64,000 bases of DNA from the NCBI GenBank assembly GCA_023420085.1, contig JAEZWQ010000025.1, positions 1-64,000 on the forward strand, given 5' to 3'. This document shows, piece by piece, positions 54,115 to 62,925 of the stretch (position 1 is its first letter; each line of letters starts with the position of its first letter). This DNA is from Bacillota bacterium (GTDB lineage: Bacteria; Bacillota; Clostridia; Lachnospirales; Lachnospiraceae). The translations under genes were made by a program, and so were the position numbers. The notes under the pieces were generated by a model. That model ran no database searches and was not told where the DNA came from. It was given only the letters and a program-made list of their open reading frames with translations.

Positions 54115-55161
54115 TTATTGTAAATTTTCAAAAAGCTTTTTATTGATTTCAAACTCAGTATTATTAACTTTGTCAATTAAGGATTGTCTAAATTGTTCTT
54201 CTTTTTTTTGCTTTGTTGCTTCATTCTCATTTTTTGTAGTATCTTCTTCTATGTTATCATTAATACATTTGAATATAATAAATGATTTAATATCGTTATC
54301 ATCAGCAACATTATTATAAATAGGTACAACTTCGCTTATTTCACCTTTTTTAAGGTTTGTTGCAATTTCTATTGATTTTTTATTTATATCATCATCATTT
54401 ATATCATGTTGAGATAATTTAAGATCGCCTTTATAACCAATTTTATGCTTACTTGCAACAGATTCTAGACTTTCACCAGATTTTATCGAAGCTAGAATTT
54501 TCTCTGTTAATTTTCTTTTAGCTTCAATATTTGATGGATCGTTGGTATCAGATCCAGTGTCATTTACATTTATAACAACCTCTTCAACCAATACAACTTT
54601 TACCTTATTATTATCCACATTAGAATTTAGATTTTCTTTATTTGATCCAATTTGTATAGCCTTTTCTGAAAGTACTAGATTTTCAAATATTTTTCTAAAG
54701 ATTTTTTCATCAAGCTTTTCACCCTCAGTAATGAACCTAATCTCCTCATCACTAGAATGAGATTGTAGCAAGTTATCAACCATTTTTATATCTTCTTCTT
54801 CAAGAATAATATTATTTTCTTTAGCATAATCTAAAACGATTAATTGTGACTTAGTTGAATCAAGTAGGTAATCATTCAAATGACTAAGTCTAGTAACACC
54901 ATTTTCCATTTGTTGCCAAAAATTTGTATCAACACTGTCTGTAGATAAATTATATTGTTTTTGAAAAACATACTGACTCATACGAAGTTGATATTTAAGA
55001 TACAGTTCATTAACACTCATATTTTCATCATCGCTATTTTGTATTTTAACAACAGTTAGAGGTGGTAAAAAAATAAATCTATATGTAAATCCACCTATAA
55101 GGAAAATTAGTAGAATACTAAGAGTAATGATTGGCCATTTTGACCTTTTATTTTTTTGCAT
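54115..55161 (-). CDS. Parvulin-type peptidyl-prolyl isomerase, membrane-anchored
   Basis: A 348-residue exported protein: one N-terminal membrane helix (about 10-30), a SurA-N-like helical region (about 45-190) and a PpiC-like domain (about 200-320, with IKSGESLESVASKHKIGYKGDLKLS and LKKGEISEVVPIYNN). The C-terminal part is acidic. The start at 55161 follows AAAGGAGC; an upstream frame extension to 55254 overlaps the recJ promoter region and is unlikely. It resembles PrsA-type folding factors but has no lipobox. It probably helps exported proteins fold. Confidence 0.82.
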   Translation of the reverse strand: MQKNKRSKWPIITLSILLIFLIGGFTYRFIFLPPLTVVKIQNSDDENMSVNELYLKYQLRMSQYVFQKQYNLSTDSVDTNFWQQMENGVTRLSHLNDYLLDSTKSQLIVLDYAKENNIILEEEDIKMVDNLLQSHSSDEEIRFITEGEKLDEKIFRKIFENLVLSEKAIQIGSNKENLNSNVDNNKVKVVLVEEVVINVNDTGSDTNDPSNIEAKRKLTEKILASIKSGESLESVASKHKIGYKGDLKLSQHDINDDDINKKSIEIATNLKKGEISEVVPIYNNVADDNDIKSFIIFKCINDNIEEDTTKNENEATKQKKEEQFRQSLIDKVNNTEFEINKKLFENLQ

Positions 55162-55253
55162 TATGCTCCTTTCTGTATCAATAAATATGATATAATATTG
55201 AATACATATAATAGGAATTATACAGTAAATATAAATATATTTCAAGGAGTGCA

Positions 55254-56957
55254 ATGAAAAATTGGGTACTTAAAGGCTGCAAAGATGACTTAGCAGCTTT
55301 ATCAAATGAATTAAAAATAAATCCCTTATTAATAAAGATCATGTTAAATCGAGAAATTGAAAAAGATAAGATGAAATCTTTATTTGAAAATGAAATTTGC
55401 AATATTAATAGTTACTCAAATTTATCAGATATTATTAAGGCGATTAGAATTATAAAAAAACACATAGATGAAAGGAAAAAAATCAGAATAGTTGGGGATT
55501 ATGATGCTGATGGTATATGCTCTACTAGTATTTTGTATTTAGGACTAAAGGAATTAGGAGCAAATGTAGATTATTCTGTACCCAATAGGGAAAAAGATGG
55601 GTATGGTATAAATGAAAATATAGTAAAAAAAGCATATGAAGATGGAATTGATTTAATAATAACATGTGATAATGGTATCGCAGCGTTTGAAGCAATGAAT
55701 TATGCAAAAAATGAGTTAGGAATGAATATTATTATAACTGATCACCATAATATACCTATAGAAAATAATATTCCAAGACTTCCAGTAGCTGATGCAATTG
55801 TTAATCCAAAGCTTGGAGATTATCCATTCCAATCAATATGTGGTGCATTTGTTGCATATAAGTTAATCGAAGCCATACATAATGAATATAATATAGATTT
55901 CATTAATAAAAAAGATTTAATGATATTGGCAGGAGTGGCAACCGTTTGCGATATTATGCCACTATTAGATGAAAATAGAATTTTAGTTAAATATGTTATA
56001 GATAATATAAAAGATACAAAAATCATAGGATTAAAAAAATTAATAGAAAAAAGTGGTATAAAGTATGAAAATATTGGAGTCTATAGTTTTGGATTTATTA
56101 TAGGACCTATATTAAATAGTTCGGGAAGGTTAGAAGATGCATCGCTTGGAATTGAGCTATTAATTACTAGTGATGAAAGTAGGGCTACAGAAATAGCTGA
56201 AAAGCTAAAAGAACTTAACTATAAAAGACAGCTACTTACTAATGAAGCTGTAGATAAGTCAGAAGATTATATTACTAATAATAAATTATATAAAGATAAG
56301 GTTATGTGTTTATTATTAGAAGGGGTGCATCATAGTATTGCAGGTATTGTTGCTGGAAGAATATTAAATAAATATTATAAGCCGGTATTGGTATTTATAC
56401 CTAATGAAGAGGGAAAAATTGTTGGATCGGGAAGATCTATTGAAGAATATGATTTATTTAGTGAATTAAGTGCTATAAAAGAATTATTTATCAAGTTTGG
56501 AGGACACAGACAGGCGGCAGGATTTACCGCTGAATATGATAAATTTAGTGAAATCAATAAAAGATTAAATGATAATTGCAAGTTAAAAGATGATTTATTA
56601 CCGACAATTTACATCGATGCTATTTTAGAATTTAGATATATTAATGTCGAGTTAATTAGACTCATAAGTGGCCTAGAACCATTTGGAGAGAAATATCCTA
56701 TACCAAAGTTTGCAACACAAAATATAAAGATAAATCGATATTATAGAATTGGGTCTGAAAAGCAATATTTAAGACTAGAGTTAAAGCAAGGAGATAATAT
56801 ATTAACAGGTTTAGTTTTTAATAATGTAGATAAGATGGATGAAATTCTTGATTCTAATAAGAATATTGATATTGTCTATACATTACAGATTAATGAATGG
56901 AATGGTATTACTACACCGCAGCTACTAATTGAAGATTTCCGATGTGCAAATAACTAG
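55254..56957 (+). CDS. recJ: Single-stranded-DNA-specific exonuclease RecJ
   Basis: A 567-residue DHH-family 5'-3' exonuclease. The Mn2+-site motifs are VGDYDADGICSTSIL near 81, TCDNGIA near 138, ITDHHN near 162 and SSGRLEDASLG near 283, followed by a DHHA1 domain with the GGHRQAAGFT motif near 417 and an OB-like C-terminus. AAGGAG precedes the ATG. It acts in recombination and mismatch repair. It is divergent from the isomerase gene across about 90 bp. Confidence 0.94.
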   Translation: MKNWVLKGCKDDLAALSNELKINPLLIKIMLNREIEKDKMKSLFENEICNINSYSNLSDIIKAIRIIKKHIDERKKIRIVGDYDADGICSTSILYLGLKELGANVDYSVPNREKDGYGINENIVKKAYEDGIDLIITCDNGIAAFEAMNYAKNELGMNIIITDHHNIPIENNIPRLPVADAIVNPKLGDYPFQSICGAFVAYKLIEAIHNEYNIDFINKKDLMILAGVATVCDIMPLLDENRILVKYVIDNIKDTKIIGLKKLIEKSGIKYENIGVYSFGFIIGPILNSSGRLEDASLGIELLITSDESRATEIAEKLKELNYKRQLLTNEAVDKSEDYITNNKLYKDKVMCLLLEGVHHSIAGIVAGRILNKYYKPVLVFIPNEEGKIVGSGRSIEEYDLFSELSAIKELFIKFGGHRQAAGFTAEYDKFSEINKRLNDNCKLKDDLLPTIYIDAILEFRYINVELIRLISGLEPFGEKYPIPKFATQNIKINRYYRIGSEKQYLRLELKQGDNILTGLVFNNVDKMDEILDSNKNIDIVYTLQINEWNGITTPQLLIEDFRCANN

Positions 56958-57015
56958 CGTTATTTTATATATTGACAACGAAAGAGTTGAGCGTTATATT
57001 TAACATAAAATAACG
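56958..57015 (+). promoter_or_regulatory. modABC promoter with ModE-type operators
   Basis: TTGACA at 56972-56977, 17 bases, TATATT at 56995-57000. A 24-base ModE-type operator (arms CGTTATATT and ATAACG at 56992-57015) overlaps the -10 and start region; it has the same length and ends as the enteric modA operator as I recall it. A weaker copy (arms CGTTAT and AACG) at 56958-56980 covers the -35. Molybdate-loaded ModE would repress. Confidence 0.75.
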
Positions 57016-57028
57016 AAAGGGCGTGTAT

Positions 57029-57865
57029 ATGAAATTATTTAAGAAAATATTTGCTTGTGCAATTGCATCAAGTTTAATAGTTGGATTGACAGGATGTGGT
57101 AATTCTACATCTACTGAAAAGAAGACAGATGACAAGAAAGTAGAAGAAAAGAAAATGGATGATAAGAAGGAGTTGACAGGAACATTGGATTTATTTGCTG
57201 CAGCATCATTAAAAATATCTCTAGAAAAAATTATTAAAGAGTTTAATAAGGAACATCCAAAGGTTGAAATAAAACTTGTTACCAATGGATCAGATAAACT
57301 TTTTAATCAGATGAAAGAGGGGGCGCCTTGTGATATTTTTATCTCTGCATCTGAAAAATGGATGAAAGAAGCAGTATCAAATGATTTAGTTTCTAGTGAA
57401 GAGGCTAAGCCATTACTAAATAATGAAGTAGTGCTTATTAAAAATATTAATGCCCCTGACATAAAACTATCTGATATAAAAGATGGGAAAGATCTTTGCT
57501 TAGGTGCAGAAAGTGTACCAGTAGGAGGCTATTCAAAAAAATATTTTGAATCAATTGGAGTTTGGGATGCATTAAAAGAAGACACAAGCTTTGAACCACA
57601 GGTTACAGATGTTGTTAAAAAAGTTGCAGAGGGTGCAAGAAATTACGGCTTAGTTTATAAGACAGATGCAAACTCTGAAATTAAGAATAAAACAATTGCT
57701 GTTTGTGACAAAATTCCTGAAGATAGTGGAATTAAAGTTATTTATCCAATTGGTATAACAAAGAAGGTTAATAATAAAAAAATTGCAGAAACTTTCTCCA
57801 AGTATTTAAGAGAAGGAGTAGCAAAAGATATACTTGAGGATATTGGTTTTGTATTTGTAAAATAG
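57029..57865 (+). CDS. modA: Molybdate-binding lipoprotein
   Basis: A 278-residue solute-binding lipoprotein. Lipobox LTGC, a K/D/E-rich linker (KKTDDKK type), then the ModA core: LDLFAAASLKISLEKI near 52, VTNGSDKLFNQMKEGAPCDIFISAS near 86-110 and the C-terminal YPIGITKK near 240, all family marks. It captures molybdate or tungstate. ATG 57029 was preferred to GTG 57023 because AAAGGG at 57014-57019 spaces better. Fe-Mo or W enzymes that would use the metal are not in the window. Confidence 0.92.
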   Translation: MKLFKKIFACAIASSLIVGLTGCGNSTSTEKKTDDKKVEEKKMDDKKELTGTLDLFAAASLKISLEKIIKEFNKEHPKVEIKLVTNGSDKLFNQMKEGAPCDIFISASEKWMKEAVSNDLVSSEEAKPLLNNEVVLIKNINAPDIKLSDIKDGKDLCLGAESVPVGGYSKKYFESIGVWDALKEDTSFEPQVTDVVKKVAEGARNYGLVYKTDANSEIKNKTIAVCDKIPEDSGIKVIYPIGITKKVNNKKIAETFSKYLREGVAKDILEDIGFVFVK

Positions 57866-57868
57866 AAT

Positions 57869-58993
57869 ATGAGAAGGATAAGTATAGTTTTAAGTTTACT
57901 GTTATTATTCCTACTAACTAGTATATATATAGTCCATGCCAAGGAAAATCTTCTACATGGACTTGTATATTTTGATAGGAATAATGATGGTAAATATGAT
58001 GATAATGATACTACTTTAAAAGATGTATATGTTAAAATTTATAAAGATGGTGAAAGGCTTAGAGATGTAAATACATCAGAAGCAATAAATTCTGTTACAG
58101 ATGAAAAAGGTATTTTTAAATTTGAAGGTGTAAGTGACTTTCCATATGAAATTAGGGTTAGAAAACCTTTTGAAGTAGAATCTTTGATTTATGAGGGGAA
58201 AGCCTATAAAGACAATGAACTATCAATAATAGTTGATAAACCTAAAGATATTATTATTGGAACTGTAGGTGAAGAAAGTGCTGTTATACAAAATGATAGT
58301 AAGGGATTATTTGGAGATTTAGAGCTTAGACCAGTATATACAACATTAAAGACAGCAGTAGTGGGAATAATTTTTACGTTTATAATAGGATTATTACTTG
58401 TTAGGCTTTCTAGGTCGATAAAGATTAAACCTATAAAGATATTAATGGATGTAATATTTACGTTACCATTAGTACTACCACCAACAGTAATTGGATTTTT
58501 CCTTCTAAGAATTTTTGGAATAAATAGTCCTGTTGGGAAATTCTTCTTAGATGTATTTGATTTTAGAGTTGTCTTTAGCTGGGAGTCAACAGTAATAGCT
58601 GCTGTAGTGCTATCGTTGCCACTAATGTATAGGTCAACAATGGGTGCGTTAGAACAAGTAGATGAGAATCTTGTATATGCGGCTAGAACTTTAGGATTTA
58701 CTGAAAGAAAAATATTTTGGAAAATTTTAATACCTAATGCAATACCGGGTATTGCATCTGCCACAATACTAGCTTTTGCGAGAGGAATGGGAGAATATGG
58801 AGCTACTTCCATGATTGCAGGTAATATATTAGGGCAGACAAGAACATTACCTATTGCAGTTGCAGTAACAACGGCAGCAGGACAGGATGATCAAGCTAAT
58901 GCATATGTTTTGATAATTTTGGTAATGTCTTTTATTCTTATAAGTTTGATGAATATTATTACATATAGAATTAGCACTAGGAGGACGAAATGA
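57869..58993 (+). CDS. modB: Molybdate permease with N-terminal Cna-B/SdrB-like domain
   Basis: A 374-residue protein with an unusual N-terminal addition. A signal-like helix (1-24, ending VHA) is followed by a secreted beta domain with the Ca2+-loop-like DRNNDGKYDDND at 36-47 and the DEKGIFKFEGV...YEIRVRKP pattern of Cna-B/SdrB repeats (about 25-125). From about 152 a normal ModB permease of the binding-protein-dependent type follows, with five or six helices and the EAA-type loop AARTLGFTERKIFWKILIP near 270. ModB is normally about 220-230 residues without this part. It overlaps modC as ATGA. The ATG has only a weak ribosome site. Confidence 0.9.
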   Translation: MRRISIVLSLLLLFLLTSIYIVHAKENLLHGLVYFDRNNDGKYDDNDTTLKDVYVKIYKDGERLRDVNTSEAINSVTDEKGIFKFEGVSDFPYEIRVRKPFEVESLIYEGKAYKDNELSIIVDKPKDIIIGTVGEESAVIQNDSKGLFGDLELRPVYTTLKTAVVGIIFTFIIGLLLVRLSRSIKIKPIKILMDVIFTLPLVLPPTVIGFFLLRIFGINSPVGKFFLDVFDFRVVFSWESTVIAAVVLSLPLMYRSTMGALEQVDENLVYAARTLGFTERKIFWKILIPNAIPGIASATILAFARGMGEYGATSMIAGNILGQTRTLPIAVAVTTAAGQDDQANAYVLIILVMSFILISLMNIITYRISTRRTK

Positions 58994-60066
58994 ATCTGAA
59001 ATTAGATATCAGAAAACGACTTCAGGGATTTGAATTAGATGTTAAATTTGATTCAAGTGCTAGTATTACTGGAATATTAGGGGCATCGGGCTCAGGTAAG
59101 AGCATGACACTAAAATGTATTGCAGGAATTGAAGATCCTGATAGTGGGGAAATTGTTATAAATGATAGGACGGTATACGATTCAAATAATAGGATAAATA
59201 TTAAAACTAGAAATAGAGGAATTGGATATCTTTTTCAAAATTATGCATTATTTCCTAATATGACTGTTTCTCAAAACATATTGTCAGGTGTTAGGGATAA
59301 ATCAAAACATAATAATATATTAAGAGAAATGATTAAGTTATTTAGACTTTCAGGATTGGAAGATAGAAAGCCTAGTCAGATATCCGGTGGGCAACAGCAG
59401 AGGGTAGCTTTAGCCAGAATATTTGCATCAGATCCAGAAATTCTTATGCTTGATGAGCCTTTTTCTGCCTTAGATTCAACACTAAAAGAACATATACAGT
59501 TAGAGTTATTGGATATTTTGGAGAAATTTAATAAGAAGATTATTATAGTAACCCATAGTCGGGATGAAATTTTTAGATTTTGCGAAGATGTTGTAATTGT
59601 ACATAATGGAAAGTCAATTAGGCATTCTAATGTAAAAGATGTTTTTACCAATCCACAATCAAGAGATGTTGCATACCTAATAGGTATAAAAAACATTGTT
59701 CCAATTGAAAAAGTCAATGAAAACGAAGTATTTGTTCCTTTTTGGAAGATAAATATAAAGACAAGAATAAGAGTTAATGAAGAACATAAATATGTAGGAA
59801 TTAGAGCTAGGGATATTATATTTGCAGATGAAATAGAAGATGATAAGGCGAACTATATACCAATTGAAATAATTAAAGTATCTCATGAGTTTAATTTTAT
59901 TTCTGTATTATGTAAGGTGAAAAATATAGACTCAACAGCTATTGATACACATAATAACAAAAATATTGTTGTCAAAATTCCTAGAAATAGATGGGATAAT
60001 AAGTTTAAATCTATGAAATATATAAAATTTCATTATTCTTCAGTAATTTTATTAAAGCAAGATTAA
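58990..60066 (+). CDS. modC: Molybdate importer ATP-binding protein
   Basis: A 358-residue ABC ATPase. Walker A GASGSGKSMT near 32-40, Q-loop LFQNYALFPNMTV, signature ISGGQQQRVALARIF near 130, Walker B ILMLDEPFSALD near 154, and a switch His in THSRDE. The C-terminal part (about 235-358) is a TOBE/Mop-like domain, poorly conserved in sequence. Together with modA and modB it completes the importer. Confidence 0.92.
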   Translation: MNLKLDIRKRLQGFELDVKFDSSASITGILGASGSGKSMTLKCIAGIEDPDSGEIVINDRTVYDSNNRINIKTRNRGIGYLFQNYALFPNMTVSQNILSGVRDKSKHNNILREMIKLFRLSGLEDRKPSQISGGQQQRVALARIFASDPEILMLDEPFSALDSTLKEHIQLELLDILEKFNKKIIIVTHSRDEIFRFCEDVVIVHNGKSIRHSNVKDVFTNPQSRDVAYLIGIKNIVPIEKVNENEVFVPFWKINIKTRIRVNEEHKYVGIRARDIIFADEIEDDKANYIPIEIIKVSHEFNFISVLCKVKNIDSTAIDTHNNKNIVVKIPRNRWDNKFKSMKYIKFHYSSVILLKQD

Positions 60067-60104
60067 TAAAATCACTATGTACACGATAATAAACAGTGTA
60101 AATG

Positions 60105-60133
60105 TTGAGAAAAATTAATTAAAGTTATAAAAT
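60105..60133 (+). promoter_or_regulatory. Predicted promoter of the hyd maturation operon
   Basis: TTGAGA at 60105-60110, 17 bases, TAAAAT at 60128-60133. The expected start is near 60138-60142, at the first base pairs of the leader structure. Confidence 0.55.
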
Positions 60134-60137
60134 TTAT

Positions 60138-60222
60138 ACAGGTGACGAAAAAGATGAGTCTGACTCTGAACCTGTGATATGCGAAATTACTATGCACTAC
60201 CACAGGGGTAGTGCATTTTTTT
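60138..60222 (+). promoter_or_regulatory. Candidate riboswitch/attenuator of the hyd maturation operon
   Basis: Stem P1: ACAGGT (60138-60143) with ACCTGT (60170-60175), enclosing a small GAGT-CTG-ACTC hairpin and the stretch GACGAAAAAGAT. An intrinsic terminator follows: a perfect 10-pair stem (60192-60201 with 60207-60216), ACAGG loop and seven T, six to eight bases before the AGGAGG ribosome site. The 3' strand of P1 with the next base, ACCTGTG (60170-60176), is complementary to CACAGG (60201-60206) in the terminator loop and stem edge, so P1 and an antiterminator exclude one another. I do not recognise the aptamer class. Confidence 0.6.
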
Positions 60223-60235
60223 ATAGGAGGAAAAG

Positions 60236-60475
60236 ATGAGAGTAGCAATAGTTGGTATCTTTGTAATGCAGTCTGATAAGGTAGATAAGGTCAATGCTGT
60301 ATTGCATGATTATGGAGAATTTATTGAAGGTAGAATGGGATTGCCTAAGGTAATAGATGGGGTAAATATAATTACACTAGTAGTAAAGGCTCCACAAGAA
60401 AAAATCGCAGCAATGGCTGGGAAACTTGGAAATATTCAAGGGATAGGAGTAAAAACATTCTATGCAGCTTTATGA
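60236..60475 (+). CDS. TM1266-family protein (hydrogenase-associated regulator-like)
   Basis: A 79-residue small protein of the ACT/NikR-C-like fold family often found next to [FeFe]-hydrogenase maturation genes. It starts MRVAIVGIFVMQ, has GEFIEGRMGLPKV near 33 and ends IQGIGVKTFYA. An excellent AGGAGG precedes it, directly after the terminator. Family members are annotated as putative regulators; ligand and target are unknown. It overlaps hydE. Confidence 0.85.
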   Translation: MRVAIVGIFVMQSDKVDKVNAVLHDYGEFIEGRMGLPKVIDGVNIITLVVKAPQEKIAAMAGKLGNIQGIGVKTFYAAL

Positions 60476-61505
60476 TATGCAACTATTAAAAAAGGGTAAA
60501 GCTACAGATGATGAAATAAGATATATACTTACAACAGATGATAAAAATTTTGTTGATGAGTTAAGAAAAGAAGCTGTAAAAGTTACAAAACGTAACTATG
60601 GAAATAAGATTTATATTAGAGGACTTATAGAGTTTTCTAATTATTGTAAAGAGGGATGTAAGTATTGTGGAATTAATAGATCTAATAAAGAGATTGATAG
60701 ATATAGACTTAGTAAAGAGGAAATACTACAAAGTGCAGATATTGGATATAAGATGGGCTTTAGAACTATAGTTTTACAAGGTGGTGAGGATCCTTATTTT
60801 ACAGATGACATTTTTGTAGATATAATTTCTTCGATAAAAAAACAACATCCTGACACAGCTATTACTTTATCTTTTGGAGTTAGAAGTAAAGAAGCGTATA
60901 AAAAATTTAAGAATGCAGGTGCAGATAGATTTTTATTAAGGCATGAGAGTGCTGATGAAGATTGTTTCAATTTTATTCATCCAAATGATCAAAGTTTGGC
61001 AAGAAGACAAAAGGCACTATTTGATCTTAAAGAGTCTGGATTCCAAGTAGGATCTGGATTTCTTATAGGGGCACCCAAAGCAGGAATTGAAACCTATATA
61101 AAAGATATTCATTTTTTAAGGGAATTAAATCCACATATGATAGGAATAGGGCCTTTTATACCGCAAATAGATACAGAGTTTAGAAATTATGAAAAAGGGG
61201 ATCTTTCTACAACTTTAAGATTACTTGCAATCCTTAGGCTCGAACATCCTTATGCATTGATACCTTCTACAACTGCACTTAATACAATTCATGAGAAGGG
61301 AAGAATATTGGGGATTATGTCGGGAGCAAATGTAATAATGCCTAATTTAAGTCCAGAATATGCTAGAAAAGCATATAGATTATATGATAATAAAAGAAAT
61401 ACGGGATTAGAATGTGCAGATTTAGTAAACGAATTAAATTCATATTTAAAAGAATATGGATATGAAATAGAAGTTTCAAGAGGAGATTATAAACAAAATG
61501 GCTAA
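60462..61505 (+). CDS. hydE: [FeFe] hydrogenase maturase HydE
   Basis: A 347-residue radical-SAM enzyme. The cluster-binding motif is C62-KEG-C66-KY-C69, followed by GGEDPYFTDD near 105 and the family-typical TALNTIHEKGRILGIMSGANVIMPNLSP near 265. HydE acts on the synthon made by HydG in building the 2Fe subcluster of the H-cluster. Start uncertain: ATG 60462 with AGGAG 11 bases upstream, or ATG 60477. Confidence 0.95.
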   Translation: MQLYDMQLLKKGKATDDEIRYILTTDDKNFVDELRKEAVKVTKRNYGNKIYIRGLIEFSNYCKEGCKYCGINRSNKEIDRYRLSKEEILQSADIGYKMGFRTIVLQGGEDPYFTDDIFVDIISSIKKQHPDTAITLSFGVRSKEAYKKFKNAGADRFLLRHESADEDCFNFIHPNDQSLARRQKALFDLKESGFQVGSGFLIGAPKAGIETYIKDIHFLRELNPHMIGIGPFIPQIDTEFRNYEKGDLSTTLRLLAILRLEHPYALIPSTTALNTIHEKGRILGIMSGANVIMPNLSPEYARKAYRLYDNKRNTGLECADLVNELNSYLKEYGYEIEVSRGDYKQNG

Positions 61506-62925
61506 ATACGATGTTAATTCAACTAAGGCAGAAGAATTTATAAATCATGAAGAAATATTAGATACCATTGAATATGGAAGAAAAAATGCAAATAATAGGG
61601 AACTTATAGAATCTATAATAGAAAAAGCAAGAGAAGCAAAAGGACTAAATCATAGAGATGCCTTTGTTCTTTTGTCATGTGCAGAAGAAGATTTAAATAA
61701 AGAGATCTATGATCTAGCAAAAGAATTAAAACTAAGATTTTATGGTAATCGTATAGTATTGTTTGCGCCTCTATATTTATCTAATTACTGTGTTAATGGT
61801 TGTACATATTGTCCATACCATGCCAAGAACAAAACTATTCCAAGAAGAAAATTAACTCAGGAAGAGATAAGAAAAGAAACAATTGCATTGCAAGATATGG
61901 GACATAAGAGGTTGGCTTTAGAAGCTGGTGAGGATCCAAAAAACAATCCAATAGAGTATATACTTGAATCTATAAAGACGATTTATTCTATCCATCACAA
62001 AAATGGAGATATAAGACGTGTTAATGTAAATATAGCTGCAACTACAGTTGAAAATTATAAAAAATTAAAAGATGCAGGGATAGGTACGTATATTTTGTTT
62101 CAAGAAACTTATCATAAAGAGAATTATGAAAAACTTCATCCATCTGGACCAAAACATGACTATGCATATCATACAGAAGCTATGGATAGAGCACAACTTG
62201 GTGGAATAGATGATGTAGGTTGTGGTGTATTATTTGGATTGAATAATTATGAATATGATTTTATAGGACTTATGATGCATGCTGAGCATCTTGAAGCTAG
62301 GTTTGGAGTAGGGCCACATACAATTTCTGTACCAAGAATAAGACCTGCTGATGATGTTAACCCAGATGAATTTAGTAATGCGATTGATGATGATATATTC
62401 GCTAAATTAGTTGCAGTTATACGTATAACTTGTCCATATACAGGAATGATTATTTCTACTAGAGAATCACAAAAAACAAGAGAAAAAGTTCTTGAGTTAG
62501 GTATTTCACAAATAAGTGGTGGTTCAAAGACATCGGTAGGTGGATATTCTGAGGATAAAAAAGTTGATGCTGAGGGTTCAGAGCAATTTGAAATAGACGA
62601 TAATAGGACACTTGATGAAATTGTTGGATGGCTTGTAGATATGGGACATATTCCTTCATTCTGCACAGCTTGTTATAGACAAGGAAGAACTGGAGATAGA
62701 TTTATGCAGCTAGTTAAGGCAGGAGAAATTGGAAATATTTGTCAACCAAATGCTCTTATGACACTTGAAGAATACTTGATTGATTATGCAAGTGAAGAAA
62801 CAAGAAATAAGGCAGAAAAGCTTATAGATAGTCAGTTAAATAATATTGGAAGAGATTCAACAAGAGTTAAAACTGCAAATTGGATAGAAGAAATTAAATC
62901 TGGTAGAAGGGATATAAGGCTTTAA
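61498..62925 (+). CDS. hydG: [FeFe] hydrogenase maturase HydG
   Basis: A 475-residue radical-SAM tyrosine lyase that generates the CO and CN ligands and an Fe(CO)2CN synthon from tyrosine. The first cluster site is C98-VNG-C102-TY-C105; the C-terminal auxiliary-cluster site is CTAC near 388-391 with a third Cys 22-23 residues on (GNICQPN). Its GlyH/ThiH-like C-terminal domain is intact. It overlaps hydE by 8 bases and hydF by one base (TAATG). Confidence 0.96.
   Translation: MAKYDVNSTKAEEFINHEEILDTIEYGRKNANNRELIESIIEKAREAKGLNHRDAFVLLSCAEEDLNKEIYDLAKELKLRFYGNRIVLFAPLYLSNYCVNGCTYCPYHAKNKTIPRRKLTQEEIRKETIALQDMGHKRLALEAGEDPKNNPIEYILESIKTIYSIHHKNGDIRRVNVNIAATTVENYKKLKDAGIGTYILFQETYHKENYEKLHPSGPKHDYAYHTEAMDRAQLGGIDDVGCGVLFGLNNYEYDFIGLMMHAEHLEARFGVGPHTISVPRIRPADDVNPDEFSNAIDDDIFAKLVAVIRITCPYTGMIISTRESQKTREKVLELGISQISGGSKTSVGGYSEDKKVDAEGSEQFEIDDNRTLDEIVGWLVDMGHIPSFCTACYRQGRTGDRFMQLVKAGEIGNICQPNALMTLEEYLIDYASEETRNKAEKLIDSQLNNIGRDSTRVKTANWIEEIKSGRRDIRL

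Noticed and set aside
53934..54146. 70-residue frame in the glgP-isomerase gap
   Set aside because: Spans the three-tier hairpin; composition and lack of a ribosome site speak against coding.
58204..58812. 202-residue antisense frame opposite modB
   Set aside because: Caused by codon bias of the opposite strand; the sense frame has clear domains, and this one has no ribosome site.
60141..60180. Hammerhead-like GATGAG...GAA or TPP-like GAACCTG-GAT similarity in the hyd leader
   Set aside because: The invariant hammerhead core (CUGANGA, GAAA) and the rest of the TPP aptamer are absent, so the likeness is short chance matching.
62247..62666. 139-residue antisense frame opposite hydG
   Set aside because: Shadow of the HydG coding sequence with Ser/Ile-rich low-complexity translation.
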